Part shown: one piece after another, positions 53,178-62,830 of the stretch | How positions within the stretch are numbered: the first letter of the stretch is position 1 | Layout: every line of letters starts with the position of its first letter | NCBI GenBank assembly: GCA_030834695.1 | Contig: JAUQXK010000101.1 | Location: 62,001 to 126,000, forward strand | Reading direction: 5' to 3' | Source of the DNA: Desulfobacterales bacterium | Lineage (GTDB): Bacteria > Desulfobacterota > Desulfobacteria > Desulfobacterales > SpSt-501 | DNA length: 64,000 bases | Position numbers and translations under genes: made by a program | Notes under the pieces: model-generated | What the model was told of the DNA's origin: nothing | The model's input: only the letters and a program-made list of their open reading frames with translations | The model's database searches: none

Positions 53178-53726
53178 CTACTCTTTTTCGACATATTTTT
53201 TAATGGCGCTTCCATGAGGTTTGGGGATGCCCTCAAATTTGACACCGAACCCCTGAGGGCCGCTCCAAGCGATTTTTCCCGCCATGGTGAAAGGCTGCGA
53301 CAGGCTGGGCAGCGTGAAGTTGAGGACGATATTTTCACCCACCGGGACCCGTTCGCTGGTCTCGATGAAAACGCCTCCGATGCTGATATCCAATATGTAG
53401 CTCCGAAAGCTGCTTCCCTGGATTCGGTAGTTGGCGTTGATGAGACAGGATTTGCGGGGGTTTTCACGCATGGACGGCTCGGTGCCCTCCAAGCTGATAG
53501 TCGTCTCGGGGGCCTCGATTTCCAGAGGGTGGCCCATCTGTTCCAGCAGGAGCAGTTGCTGGTCCTCGGACATTTCGACGATCAGCTTAAAGAGGTATTC
53601 GGTGACCCTGTCGCCAACCAGCTGTTTCATCAGGATAAGCTGCTGATCCTTGGGCAGGAGACCGATCAGGTTGAAGAGCCTCACAGTGATGCCGTATTTT
53701 CCCGCCTGGGGGTCAGCGGTAAGCAT
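53178..53726 (-). CDS. PilZ-domain protein
   Basis: The 182-residue protein has an N-terminal helical half (about 1-85) and a C-terminal PilZ domain with RENPR (the RxxxR motif) and DISIGG (DxSxGG), the residues that bind cyclic di-GMP. It is a likely c-di-GMP effector; the target is unknown. ATG at 53726 has GAGAGG upstream, preferred over starts at 53771 or 53849. The 255-base gap upstream holds no gene. Confidence 0.88.
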   Translation of the reverse strand: MLTADPQAGKYGITVRLFNLIGLLPKDQQLILMKQLVGDRVTEYLFKLIVEMSEDQQLLLLEQMGHPLEIEAPETTISLEGTEPSMRENPRKSCLINANYRIQGSSFRSYILDISIGGVFIETSERVPVGENIVLNFTLPSLSQPFTMAGKIAWSGPQGFGVKFEGIPKPHGSAIKKYVEKE

Positions 53727-53981
53727 GAATGACCTCTCTTCGGTGGTGGTCTTAAGGATTGGCGAAGACATGCGTCCATGTGACGCCTCGTTTGGAACCA
53801 CACCAAATGAAGATATTCTATCAGCATCGGTTAAAATAGTCAAATCCATACTTAAATTAGGTGGTTATAGAAAAAAATGGACGGTTTTGGACATCGGTTA
53901 TCCGACAAGGCCCGGTTGGAGCGCATGAATCCGGCTGCCGATGGCGATCAATGGCCGGAAAACGAATCCGGCAGGCTTGGA

Positions 53982-54395
53982 TTACGGTGTAGAGATGATT
54001 TCATATTCGGTAGTGATCCTGGCCACCCCGCGGACCGTAGCGGCTACCGAACAATACTTTTCCTGGGAAAGATTGATGGCCTGTTCGACGGCCTTCGGCG
54101 TAAGCCCATGTCCGGCCAGGCGATATTTCAAGTGAATGCTGCGGTAGGGCCATGGCGGTTCCGGGTCGCGCTCGCCGGTAGTCACCACCTCAAGCAGCGT
54201 CAGCTTCAGGCGCTTTTTGGCGAGAATTTCGACCACATCCACGGATGAGCAGGACGCCAATGCGATCAGAAGCATTTCCGAAGGCTTGACGCCGATGCCA
54301 TCGGCCTGCCCCGATAAAACCACCGAGTGGTTGCCGGAGTCGATACCCACAAAATGTTTGTCGTTGAGCCAATGCAAGGTTGTCGTTACGGCCAT
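53982..54395 (-). CDS. OsmC family protein
   Basis: The 137-residue protein has the OsmC fold with the two reactive cysteines: ASCSSVDVVEILAKKR near residue 49 and EKYCSVAATV near residue 114. Members reduce organic peroxides or bind small thiol-reactive compounds. AGGAGG lies upstream of the ATG. Length is typical for the YhfA-like subgroup. Confidence 0.92.
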   Translation of the reverse strand: MAVTTTLHWLNDKHFVGIDSGNHSVVLSGQADGIGVKPSEMLLIALASCSSVDVVEILAKKRLKLTLLEVVTTGERDPEPPWPYRSIHLKYRLAGHGLTPKAVEQAINLSQEKYCSVAATVRGVARITTEYEIISTP

Positions 54396-54508
54396 CAGCG
54401 GACCTCCTATTTAAGCGGGGTGTAGGATGCATGTTGCCAGGTCTTCCGGGGTAACAGCATGAAATCCATTAACTCACCTGCCGCTAAAAGTCGAGATCGG
54501 AGAACCGA

Positions 54509-54538
54509 TTGACACTCATGGGTCTTTCAGGGTTAAAT
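54509..54538 (+). promoter_or_regulatory. Predicted promoter for the GcvT-SHMT gene
   Basis: TTGACA and TTAAAT with an 18-base spacer, about 60 bases before the ATG. Confidence 0.5.
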
Positions 54539-54596
54539 GCACACACACTCGGCGCGCGGCCCGCTGCCGCCGGCCATTCATTCGGAAGGAGGAGCC

Positions 54597-57248
54597 ATGG
54601 GAGAACTTATGCGGACCGTGTTGCATGATCGTCATGCCCGCCTCGGAGCCACCCTGGTGGAATTCGGAGGCTGGGAAATGCCCGTGCAGTATCCCGCGGG
54701 CATCGTCCAGGAGCACCTGGCGACCCGCCGCCGGTCCGGGCTTTTCGATGTTTCCCACATGGGGCGTTTCCGACTGCGCGGCGGAGACGCGCTGCCTCTG
54801 CTGCAGCACGCGCTCAGCAACAATGCCGCAGCGCTGGAGGTCGGCGAGGCTCAGTACACCATGATCCCGGCCTCCGACGGCGGAGCCCTGGACGACGCCT
54901 ATCTTTACCGGTTTGTGGCCGAGGAGTACCTGCTGGTGGTGAACGCCTCCAACCGTCAGAAGGATTGGGAGCACTTGAATGCGCTGGCCCGGAGCTATCC
55001 ATCGGCAGAGCTGACGGACCTCACCGCGGAGCTTGCCATGCTCAGCCTTCAGGGCCCGGCCGCAAGAGACATCCTGGCTGCGATCCTGGAATCCGGCCGC
55101 CTACCGGAGCCGCTGCGCAATCGCCTGGGAAGCGCAGCCTTCGACCGCACCCCGCTGCTGCTGGCCCGCACCGGATACACCGGTGAGCCGATCGGCTTTG
55201 AGCTTTTCATCGACGCTTCCACGGCGCCGGCGCTTTGGGACCGGCTGATCGCCGAAGGGGCTCAGCCGGTCGGTCTGGGGGCGCGAGATACGCTGCGCCT
55301 GGAGGCCGGTCTGCCGCTTTACGGGCACGAGCTGGGGCGGGATCCCGAGGGCCGCGACATTCCGATCTTCGCCTGCGGCCTGGCGCGCTTTGCCGTCAGC
55401 TTTTCCGAGCTGAAAGGCGACTTTGTCGGCCGGGAGGCACTGGGCCGGCAATTCGATGCCTATCGACGCATCCTGGGCCGCGACTTCAGCCGCCGCGCCG
55501 ATCTCCCCCGCCTGGTTCAACCCATCGCTATTGTTGAAAAGGGAATTGCCAGGGCCGGTGCACGGGTGCTGCGCGGCGGCCAGCCGGTCGGCACCGTCAC
55601 CAGCGGCACGATGGTGCCGTACTGGCTGAGTGCGGGAGAGGGTATCGACTCGGTGCAAACCGAGGAGAAGGGCATGCGCGCGATCGGCCTGGCGCTCGTG
55701 GACAGCGATTTGCGGGAAGACGACGAGGTCGAGGTCGACATCCGCGGCAAGCGGACCCGTGCGGTCATCGTGCCCTATCACCTGCGCAACGAAGCCCCGC
55801 CGCGGGCCTGGCCGATTGCATGGAACGAACAGCGCCGCAGCCGGCGGGCGGCCGCGGCGAGTGCCGATCCACTGCCCAGGGTTCGCGCGCTGGTGGAAAA
55901 GGCCGCGCGCAACCACACCTGGCGTCAAGGTGAATGCATCAATCTCATTCCCTCCGAGCAGACCGCTTCGCCCATGGTACGGTTGCTGTCGATCACGGAC
56001 CCGGCCGGGCGCTATGCCGAACACAAGGCCGTCAAGGCGTTCAAGGAGGCCGATGTCTTCTATTACCAGGGGACCGACTTCATCGCCGAGGTCGAGCAGT
56101 CGCTGGCGGCGGAGCTCAAAGCCTATCTGGGTTGCAGCGAAGTGGAGGCCCGGACCATTTCCGGCCAGATGGCCAACACGGCGGTCTTCAGCGCCATGGT
56201 GGATCATCTCAACCGCGCCGACCGCAAGCGCGAGCAGGGCCGCCTGCGCAAAGTGATGAATCACCACATCATCCGGGGCGGCCATCTCAGCGCCCAGCCC
56301 ATGGGCGCGCTGCGGGATTTCGTCATGCGCGACAGCCGGTGGGAGAAACCGGCCGTCGTGAATTTTCCGGTGCTGCCGGAAAATCCTTACCAGATCGACA
56401 TCGCAGGAACCCGCGTGCTACTGGCCGAGCACCGGCCGGAGCTGATCATTCTCGGAAAGAGCATGACACTGCATCGCGAGCCGGTTGCCGCGATCCGCGC
56501 GGCGCTGACCGAGCTGAACCTCGACGCGGTCTTGATGTACGATATGGCCCACGTGCTCGGGCTGGTGGGACGGCATTTCCAGCGTCCCTTCCAGGAAGGC
56601 GCGGACCTCGTGACCGGCTCGACGCATAAAACCTATTTCGGGACCCAGCGCGGCATCATCTCGGCGAACGTCACCCCCGAGCATCCGCGCTATCCGCTCT
56701 GGGAGGCCATCCAGCGCCGGACTTTCCCGGGCAGTCTCAGCAATCACCACCTCGGCACCCTGCTCGGCCTGCTGCTGGCGGCCTATGAAATGAACCACTT
56801 CAAGGAGAGCTATCAGCCGGCCGTCATCGCGAACGCCAAGGCCTTCGCGCGGTCCCTGGCGGACGCCGGGCTGGATGTGGCCGGCGATCCGGCGATCGGC
56901 TTCACCGAGACCCACCAGGTCATCGTGCGGGTCGGCTACGCCAAAGGCGCCGAAGTCGCCCGGCGGCTTGAGGACAACCACATTGTGTTGAACTACCAGG
57001 CCGCACCGGATGAAGAAGGCTTCACCGCCTCCGGCGCACTGCGGATGGGTGTGCAGGAGATGACGCGCTTCGGCATGCAGCCGGCCGACTTCGCCGAACT
57101 GGCGCAGCTCATGGCCGACTGCACCCTGAAACGCACTCCCGTGAAGGATGCGGCCATCCGTCTGCGCCGGCGTTTCCTGGAGATGCGCTATTGCTTCACG
57201 GGCAGCGCGGCCGACGAGTTGATGGCGAAGCTGCATGCCTTGATTTAG
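54597..57248 (+). CDS. Fusion of glycine cleavage T-protein and serine hydroxymethyltransferase-like enzyme
   Basis: The 883-residue protein joins two complete enzymes. Residues 1 to about 405 are a GcvT aminomethyltransferase (FGGWEMPVQYPAGI, FDVSHMGRF, GGALDDAYLYR, GYTGEPIGFE). After a short Arg/Ala-rich linker, about 430-883 is an SHMT-like PLP domain (NLIPSEQTASP, DMAHVLGLVG, and the PLP lysine in STHKTYFG). T-protein produces methylene-THF from glycine, which SHMT uses to make serine, so channeling is plausible. The frame is continuous. ATG at 54597 follows AAGGAGGA. GcvP and GcvH are not in the window. Confidence 0.92.
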   Translation: MGELMRTVLHDRHARLGATLVEFGGWEMPVQYPAGIVQEHLATRRRSGLFDVSHMGRFRLRGGDALPLLQHALSNNAAALEVGEAQYTMIPASDGGALDDAYLYRFVAEEYLLVVNASNRQKDWEHLNALARSYPSAELTDLTAELAMLSLQGPAARDILAAILESGRLPEPLRNRLGSAAFDRTPLLLARTGYTGEPIGFELFIDASTAPALWDRLIAEGAQPVGLGARDTLRLEAGLPLYGHELGRDPEGRDIPIFACGLARFAVSFSELKGDFVGREALGRQFDAYRRILGRDFSRRADLPRLVQPIAIVEKGIARAGARVLRGGQPVGTVTSGTMVPYWLSAGEGIDSVQTEEKGMRAIGLALVDSDLREDDEVEVDIRGKRTRAVIVPYHLRNEAPPRAWPIAWNEQRRSRRAAAASADPLPRVRALVEKAARNHTWRQGECINLIPSEQTASPMVRLLSITDPAGRYAEHKAVKAFKEADVFYYQGTDFIAEVEQSLAAELKAYLGCSEVEARTISGQMANTAVFSAMVDHLNRADRKREQGRLRKVMNHHIIRGGHLSAQPMGALRDFVMRDSRWEKPAVVNFPVLPENPYQIDIAGTRVLLAEHRPELIILGKSMTLHREPVAAIRAALTELNLDAVLMYDMAHVLGLVGRHFQRPFQEGADLVTGSTHKTYFGTQRGIISANVTPEHPRYPLWEAIQRRTFPGSLSNHHLGTLLGLLLAAYEMNHFKESYQPAVIANAKAFARSLADAGLDVAGDPAIGFTETHQVIVRVGYAKGAEVARRLEDNHIVLNYQAAPDEEGFTASGALRMGVQEMTRFGMQPADFAELAQLMADCTLKRTPVKDAAIRLRRRFLEMRYCFTGSAADELMAKLHALI

Positions 57249-57272
57249 CCCTATCAAAAACAGGAGAGGGTC

Positions 57273-57509
57273 ATGTCCGAAATCAGGATGACCGGAGAAC
57301 TACGAACGGACTACGACTGCGAAGCCACCGGGCTGCCGGCCGAACGCTGGGCCGAGGCGGTCTTCAAGGTGGGCGGCGAGGAGATCGTCCTGGAGATCAG
57401 CGTGGAAAAAGACGTGATCGTGGCAATCATGGCCGGCGAGGATACCGCCTGGAAAGGCACGCTGGCAGGATTAAAACAAATCCTGCGCGGCGAGATCAAG
57501 GCGAAATAG
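57273..57509 (+). CDS. Small conserved protein between GcvT-SHMT and nitroreductase
   Basis: The 78-residue soluble acidic protein starts 24 bases after the fusion gene and ends 9 bases before the next, with GGAGAGG as ribosome binding site. It has no membrane segment and no lipoyl-lysine motif, so it is not GcvH. Function is unknown; the tight spacing argues for a role linked to its neighbours. Confidence 0.7.
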   Translation: MSEIRMTGELRTDYDCEATGLPAERWAEAVFKVGGEEIVLEISVEKDVIVAIMAGEDTAWKGTLAGLKQILRGEIKAK

Positions 57510-57518
57510 CGGCCTCCA

Positions 57519-58430
57519 ATGGTTGATCGCACCGTCACCACCGTCATCGACCGCGAGCGCTGCATCGGCTGCGGCGAGTGCGTGCGCGTCTGCCCGTCGC
57601 AGACCATCTCCATGCAGGACGGCAAGGCCGCGGTGACGGGCGCTCGCTCGCTGGGTTGCGGCCACTGTGCGGCGGTCTGTCCGGTGGAAGCGGTGCGGGT
57701 GGAGGCCCTCGATCCGCACAGTTACCGGTTCCATTCATTTGACTGCCGTACGGATTGGCTGCCCTACGGCGCCTTCAACACGGGCGAACTGGTGCGGCTG
57801 ATGGCCTCGCGGCGCTCCTGCCGTTGTTTCGATTCCAAAGCGGTGGACCGCACGCTTTTGGAGGATCTTGTCAGGATCGGCGCCGCCGCGCCGTCCGGAA
57901 CGAACAGCCAGAGCTGGACCTTTACCATCCTGCCCACCCGCGCTGCGGTACTGGCGCTCGGTCATGCCGTGGGCGCATTCTTCAATCGCCTCAACCGCAT
58001 GGCCCGGAACCCGTTGCTGCGGCACGGCCTGCGTCTGGTCGGCCGGCCGGAGCTTGCGGATTACTACCGGGATTACCACCCGAGCGTAGCGGAAGGCCTG
58101 GCCGATTGGGAGGAGCGCGGCTTGGATCGGCTGACCCACGGGGCTCCCGCCGGCATCATCGTCGGCTCAAGGCCCGGGGGAAGCTGCCCGGCCGAAGACG
58201 CCCTGCTCGCCGCCCAGAACATCCTGCTCGGTGCGCACGCGCTGGGTCTGGGTACCTGTCTGATCGGGTTCGCCGTCAGCGCCATTCAGAAAGACGTCCG
58301 GATAAAGGAACTGCTGAAAATTCCCCGGGAGGAAAGCGTGCACGCCGTCATTGCCGTCGGCCATCCGGCGGTGACCTACCAGCGGCTGACGGGCCGTAAG
58401 AAGACCGTGTGGAGAGTCATCGAGCCTTGA
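57519..58430 (+). CDS. Ferredoxin-nitroreductase fusion protein
   Basis: The 303-residue protein has an N-terminal two-cluster ferredoxin domain (about 10-60) and an FMN nitroreductase domain (about 90-300: RRSCRCF, AAPSGTNSQSW, AQNILLGAHALGLGTC). The first cluster motif is complete (CIGCGECVRVCP). The second reads SLGCGHCAAVCP, with the first cysteine replaced by serine. It likely passes electrons from ferredoxin to an unknown substrate through FMN. A 160-base gap without features follows. Confidence 0.88.
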   Translation: MVDRTVTTVIDRERCIGCGECVRVCPSQTISMQDGKAAVTGARSLGCGHCAAVCPVEAVRVEALDPHSYRFHSFDCRTDWLPYGAFNTGELVRLMASRRSCRCFDSKAVDRTLLEDLVRIGAAAPSGTNSQSWTFTILPTRAAVLALGHAVGAFFNRLNRMARNPLLRHGLRLVGRPELADYYRDYHPSVAEGLADWEERGLDRLTHGAPAGIIVGSRPGGSCPAEDALLAAQNILLGAHALGLGTCLIGFAVSAIQKDVRIKELLKIPREESVHAVIAVGHPAVTYQRLTGRKKTVWRVIEP

Positions 58431-58592
58431 AGATGCAAGGTGAGCCCGGAAACAGGGCCTTCAGTTCCGGTACGAGCGGCCCGCTCGGCCCATCCGCAGA
58501 GATGGTGGCCAGGATCGTGGGCAGATGATTTCTGCTGGGTTTCAGGCCCTCGGTATTGCCTGTTGAAGCCTTCATTTTCGCGATAGGCTGAC

Positions 58593-58958
58593 TTAAGAAA
58601 GAAGCTTCTTGATGGCCCGATCCAGCTCCTCCATTTCGAACGGCTTATCCAATATCAAATCGGCTTTCGCCTCCGATGCGAGCGCTTTGGGATGATGGCC
58701 CCAACCGGTCATCGCGATAATGGGTATTTTCGGGTATTTTTGCTTGATGGCCCCTATCAGGGAGACACCGCTGAATGAAGGCATCACCAAATCGGTTATG
58801 ATCAGGTGAATGCCATCCTTGTCGTTTTCAAACGCCTGGATGCCCTCTGCGCCGTCATGAGCCATCACGATGTCGTATTTTCCGTCGAGGAAGCCCTTTA
58901 GACCGGCAACGGTTTCCTGGCTATCGTCGATTATGAGAATTTTGTGCTTCGCGTCCAT
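58593..58958 (-). CDS. Single-domain response regulator (CheY-like)
   Basis: The 121-residue protein is a receiver domain only: acidic pair IIDDS near residue 10, phospho-acceptor Asp in ITDLVMPS, Thr in AMTGWG, and Lys in LDKPFE. It lacks an output domain, so it acts by protein contact. No histidine kinase is nearby. GGAGG precedes the ATG. Confidence 0.93.
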   Translation of the reverse strand: MDAKHKILIIDDSQETVAGLKGFLDGKYDIVMAHDGAEGIQAFENDKDGIHLIITDLVMPSFSGVSLIGAIKQKYPKIPIIAMTGWGHHPKALASEAKADLILDKPFEMEELDRAIKKLLS

Positions 58959-58985
58959 GTCGGTCCTCCTGCAAAAGGCGGAATA

Positions 58986-59606
58986 TCACAAAGAGACCCT
59001 GACAGGGTCCGTCTCAACATAGCCTGCAATCGTATCCTCGAGCGTCCTGAAATGTCCAGTGTAAAAGTGGTCCGCGTCGGGGAGCACCTCGAAGGCGGCG
59101 GCGGGATTCCAGTGGTCCCGATAGGTCGAGATCGTACGAGCCGGCGCGATCTCGTCCCGGCCTCCGGTGACGATCAGTTGCAGGGCCGGGATGGGGGCCG
59201 GCGGATCGAAGCTGATGAAGGCAACGGGCGGTGAGACCATCACCATGCGCTGGAAGCCGCCGCCCGTGCCGGCATTGACCCAGGCTCCGAACGAATAGCC
59301 CGCAAGGTCGACGGCCGTGACGCCCCGGCCGGCCAAAAAGGCCAGGGCCGCGCCGACATCCCGGCGTTCGCCGGCACCGTTTTCATAGCGGCCCTCGCTC
59401 TCGCCCACTCCCCGGAAATTAAAACGCAGGGTACTGAACCCCTGACGCAGATAAGCGTGCCGCACGGCGATGACCACGGGGTTGTCCATGTCGCCGCCGT
59501 AGAGCGGGTGGGGGTGGGTGATGACCGCTCCGCGCGTGGGCGATGCGGTTTCGAGCATCCCTTCGATGCGCAGGTTGCCGGATGTGAAGAATACCCGTTC
59601 TTCCAT
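58986..59606 (-). CDS. Alpha/beta hydrolase
   Basis: The 206-residue protein has the nucleophile elbow GYSFGAW, an oxyanion-type HPHPLYGGDMDN segment, a FNFRGVGESEG loop, an acidic residue in TGGRDEIAP and a final histidine in DADHFYTG. This is the compact dienelactone hydrolase-like subgroup. Substrate unknown. ATG at 59606 lies 7 bases past the rnd stop, so the two are likely co-transcribed. Confidence 0.88.
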   Translation of the reverse strand: MEERVFFTSGNLRIEGMLETASPTRGAVITHPHPLYGGDMDNPVVIAVRHAYLRQGFSTLRFNFRGVGESEGRYENGAGERRDVGAALAFLAGRGVTAVDLAGYSFGAWVNAGTGGGFQRMVMVSPPVAFISFDPPAPIPALQLIVTGGRDEIAPARTISTYRDHWNPAAAFEVLPDADHFYTGHFRTLEDTIAGYVETDPVRVSL

Positions 59607-59613
59607 GCACGCC

Positions 59614-60762
59614 TCAGCGCTCTTTCGGAAGGGCGGCGAGGATGTCTCTGCCGAAGCTCTTGCGCTGCCAGGCGCGCAGCTCGGGGATTTCGGCAAGGTC
59701 CTCCGGTTTCATGGGCCGGCGTTCGGCGATGGCGGCCATGGCCGCCTTGGAGCAGATCAGGGAAGGCTCTATTTTCAGCCGGCGCGCCTGGGTTTCGCGC
59801 CAGCGCCGCAGGACGCGAATGCGATCCGACACGGCCGCGGGCATCGTTTTCGGCTTCCTGAACGGGTAGCGCGGCAGTTCGGCGGCCGGCAGGTGCAGGG
59901 CCTTTTGGATGGCGGCCAGGATGTCGCTGCCGTGGCGTTCGATCTGGGATGGGCTTAGGGCGCCCGTCTTTTCCAGCTCGCCGAGGTCAGCCGGCCGAAC
60001 CTCGGCCAGCCGCAGCAGGGCGTCGTGGTTGAAGACCTTGAACAACGGACGGTCCTTGTGCCGGGCGATCTTGCGGCGCAGCCTCAGCAACAGCTCGAGC
60101 ACCGCCAGACTGCTGGGGTCCAGCTTCCCGGCGCCTTTGCAGTGCAAAAACAAGGGGCCGTCTTCGCCGGCCGATGGCCTCACTTTGCTCAACAGCCGGC
60201 ACTCCTCCCCCAGCCAGGCCAGGCGGTCCTTGGCGACCAGCTCGGCTTCCAGGGCCTGCGCCAACGGCAGCAGGTAACACACATCGGTGGCGGCGTAAGC
60301 CAGCATCTCTTTCGGCAGGGGCCGTCTCGACCAGTCCTTGCGCTGGTATTTCTTGTCCAACGCCACGCCGAAGAGCTGCTTGACAACGGCTTCGAGGCTG
60401 GTCTCCTTGAACCCGAGGAAACGGCAGGCGCATTGGGTGTCGAAAAGATTGCTGACGCGGATATCGAAGTCCCGGTAAAGGCAGCGTACGTCGTAGTCGG
60501 CGCCATGGAACACTTTGCGGATGTCGGAACTACGGAAGGCGGCTTTCAGGGGCGACAGATCGGTGAGCGCGATGGTGTCCACCACCACATTGCGCCGGCT
60601 GCTGGCCAGCTGCAGCAGGCAGACCTTTTCCTGGAAATGATACATGGAATCGGCTTCCAGGTCGACGCCGAAGACGGTTTCAGTTTCAAGTTCTGCGGCC
60701 AGGGATTGGAGATCCGCCGGAGTCGCAACAATGTCATAGCGAAGAGATCCATCGGAAGGCAT
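59614..60762 (-). CDS. rnd: Ribonuclease D
   Basis: The 382-residue protein has the DEDDy exonuclease motifs VDLEADSMY, HGADYDV and YAATDVCYL, then one or two HRDC domains (about 215-375). It trims the 3' ends of tRNA and other stable RNAs. No strong ribosome binding site precedes the ATG. Divergent from thrS with a 139-base spacer. Confidence 0.94.
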   Translation of the reverse strand: MPSDGSLRYDIVATPADLQSLAAELETETVFGVDLEADSMYHFQEKVCLLQLASSRRNVVVDTIALTDLSPLKAAFRSSDIRKVFHGADYDVRCLYRDFDIRVSNLFDTQCACRFLGFKETSLEAVVKQLFGVALDKKYQRKDWSRRPLPKEMLAYAATDVCYLLPLAQALEAELVAKDRLAWLGEECRLLSKVRPSAGEDGPLFLHCKGAGKLDPSSLAVLELLLRLRRKIARHKDRPLFKVFNHDALLRLAEVRPADLGELEKTGALSPSQIERHGSDILAAIQKALHLPAAELPRYPFRKPKTMPAAVSDRIRVLRRWRETQARRLKIEPSLICSKAAMAAIAERRPMKPEDLAEIPELRAWQRKSFGRDILAALPKER

Positions 60763-60901
60763 TTTTTCTACTTGACCCGCTCGTTCCTTTTTCTTAAGGG
60801 TTTAATTTCGTCGAGTGCCTGCACCGACCCGTCGGCGGCCGTTGTGCCATCCGTCGAATGGGTGTAACATTGAAAAAAAGCGCTTAGGAGAACATCCTAC
60901 T

Positions 60902-62830
60902 ATGATTAGCATAACACTTCCGGATGGGAACATAAAGGCTTTTGATCAGGCCGTTTCCGGCCTGGAGGTGGCCGCCAGCATCTCCGACGGGCTGGCCCGC
61001 AACTGTGTCGCCATGGAGCTGGACCATCGCCTGGTCGACCTGAACACGCGCATCGAGCGTGATGCGACCGTGCGGCTGGTCACCACCAAAGACCCCGAGG
61101 CGCTCGAGATCATGCGCCATAGCGCGGCCCATGTCATGGCCCAGGCCATCCTGCGCCTTTACAAGGGGGCCAAATTGACCATCGGTCCCGTGGTTGAAGA
61201 GGGTTTCTACTACGATATCGACATGCCGCCGGTGTCCGAAGAAGACTTTCCGAAAATCGAAGCCGAGATCCAGAAAATCGTCAAGGCCAAGATCCCCATC
61301 CGCCGGCGCGAGGTGACCAAGGCCGAGGCGCTGGAGGCCTACCGGGAAGAGCCCTACAAGCTGGAGATGATCCAGGACCTGGCGGAAGGCACCATTTCGG
61401 TCTACGAGCAAGGGGAGTTCGCCGACCTGTGCCGCGGACCGCACGTGCCCCACACGGGCTTGGTCAAGGCCATCAAGCTGCTCAAGGTTTCCGGCGCCTA
61501 CTGGCGCGCCGATCCGACCCGCGCCCAGCTGCAGCGCATTTACGGCACGGCCTACTTCGATAAAAAGGAGCTGGAGGCCTACCTGCATTTCCTGGAGGAG
61601 GCCAAGCGCCGCAACCACCGCAAGATCGGCCAGGCCCTGGATCTGTTCAGTTTCCATGACGAGGCGCCCGGCATGCCGTTCTTTCATCCCAGGGGCATGG
61701 TCGTCTGGAACGCCCTCTTGGACTACTGGCGCAGTGAGCATCGCGCGGCCGGTTACGTGGAGACCAAGACGCCGATCATTCTCAACCGTGCGCTCTGGGA
61801 GCGCTCCGGCCACTGGGCGAACTACCGCGAGAACATGTACACGACCTCCATCGACGAGACCGAGTACGCCATCAAGCCCATGAATTGCCCCGGCGGGATG
61901 CTGCTGTACAACCGTAAACCGCATTCCTACCGCGACCTGCCCCTGCGGGCCTCCGAAATCGGCCTGGTGCACCGCCACGAGCTGTCCGGGGTGCTCTCCG
62001 GGCTGTTCCGGGTGCGGGCTTTCCATCAGGACGACGCCCACATCTTCATGACCCCGGAGCAGATCGAGCAGGAAATCCTCGGTGTGCTGCGGCTGGTGGA
62101 GCGAATCTACGGCACCTTCGGCCTGGGATTTCATTTGGAGCTCTCGACGCGGCCGAAGAAGTCCATCGGGACGGACGAACAATGGGAGCTCGCCACCGGC
62201 GGATTGAAATCGGCCCTGACCGCCTACGGCCGGGGCTACCAGCTGAACGAAGGCGACGGCGCCTTCTACGGGCCGAAAATCGATGTGCACATCAAGGACG
62301 CGCTCAACCGGACCTGGCAGTGCGGCACCATCCAGCTGGACATGTCGCTGCCCGAGCGCTTCAACCTGCATTTCGTCGACAAGGACAACGAGCGCAAGCG
62401 GCCGATCATGATCCACCGCGTGATCTACGGTTCCATCGAGCGGTTCCTGGGGATCCTCGTCGAGCATTTCGCCGGACGATTCCCGCTGTGGATGGCTCCG
62501 GTTCAGGGCATCCTGCTGCCCATGAACGACGATCTGGCAGCCTATGCCGAGGGGGTCCAGGTGCGCTTCGAAGCCGCCGGCCTGCGCACCGAGGTGGACA
62601 GCCGCACCGAGAGCCTGAATCGCAAGGTGCGGGAGGCCCAGCTGAACCAGATCCCGCTCACCCTCACTATCGGGCCGAAGGAAAAGGAAGCCGGGACGCT
62701 GGCCGTGCGAACCCTCGATGGGAAAGTCGCTTACGGTGTTTCGCAGGAGCGCTTCGTCCATGCGGTGCGCGACAATGTGCAGCGCCGCGCGCTGGTCTTC
62801 GAAGGGTTCGGCGCGGAGGACGGTCAATGA
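60902..62830 (+). CDS. thrS: Threonyl-tRNA synthetase
   Basis: The 642-residue class II synthetase has TGS (1-60), the editing domain with HSAAHVMAQA (about 75-225), catalytic core (FFHPRGM, MNCPGGM, RAFHQDDAHIF) and C-terminal anticodon-binding domain. ATG at 60902 after TAGGAG. No T-box or other leader structure was recognised. The stop overlaps the next gene's start (ATGA). Confidence 0.97.
   Translation: MISITLPDGNIKAFDQAVSGLEVAASISDGLARNCVAMELDHRLVDLNTRIERDATVRLVTTKDPEALEIMRHSAAHVMAQAILRLYKGAKLTIGPVVEEGFYYDIDMPPVSEEDFPKIEAEIQKIVKAKIPIRRREVTKAEALEAYREEPYKLEMIQDLAEGTISVYEQGEFADLCRGPHVPHTGLVKAIKLLKVSGAYWRADPTRAQLQRIYGTAYFDKKELEAYLHFLEEAKRRNHRKIGQALDLFSFHDEAPGMPFFHPRGMVVWNALLDYWRSEHRAAGYVETKTPIILNRALWERSGHWANYRENMYTTSIDETEYAIKPMNCPGGMLLYNRKPHSYRDLPLRASEIGLVHRHELSGVLSGLFRVRAFHQDDAHIFMTPEQIEQEILGVLRLVERIYGTFGLGFHLELSTRPKKSIGTDEQWELATGGLKSALTAYGRGYQLNEGDGAFYGPKIDVHIKDALNRTWQCGTIQLDMSLPERFNLHFVDKDNERKRPIMIHRVIYGSIERFLGILVEHFAGRFPLWMAPVQGILLPMNDDLAAYAEGVQVRFEAAGLRTEVDSRTESLNRKVREAQLNQIPLTLTIGPKEKEAGTLAVRTLDGKVAYGVSQERFVHAVRDNVQRRALVFEGFGAEDGQ

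Noticed and set aside
60763-60901. T-box leader upstream of thrS
   Set aside because: No T-box core motif and no terminator/antiterminator pair in the spacer.
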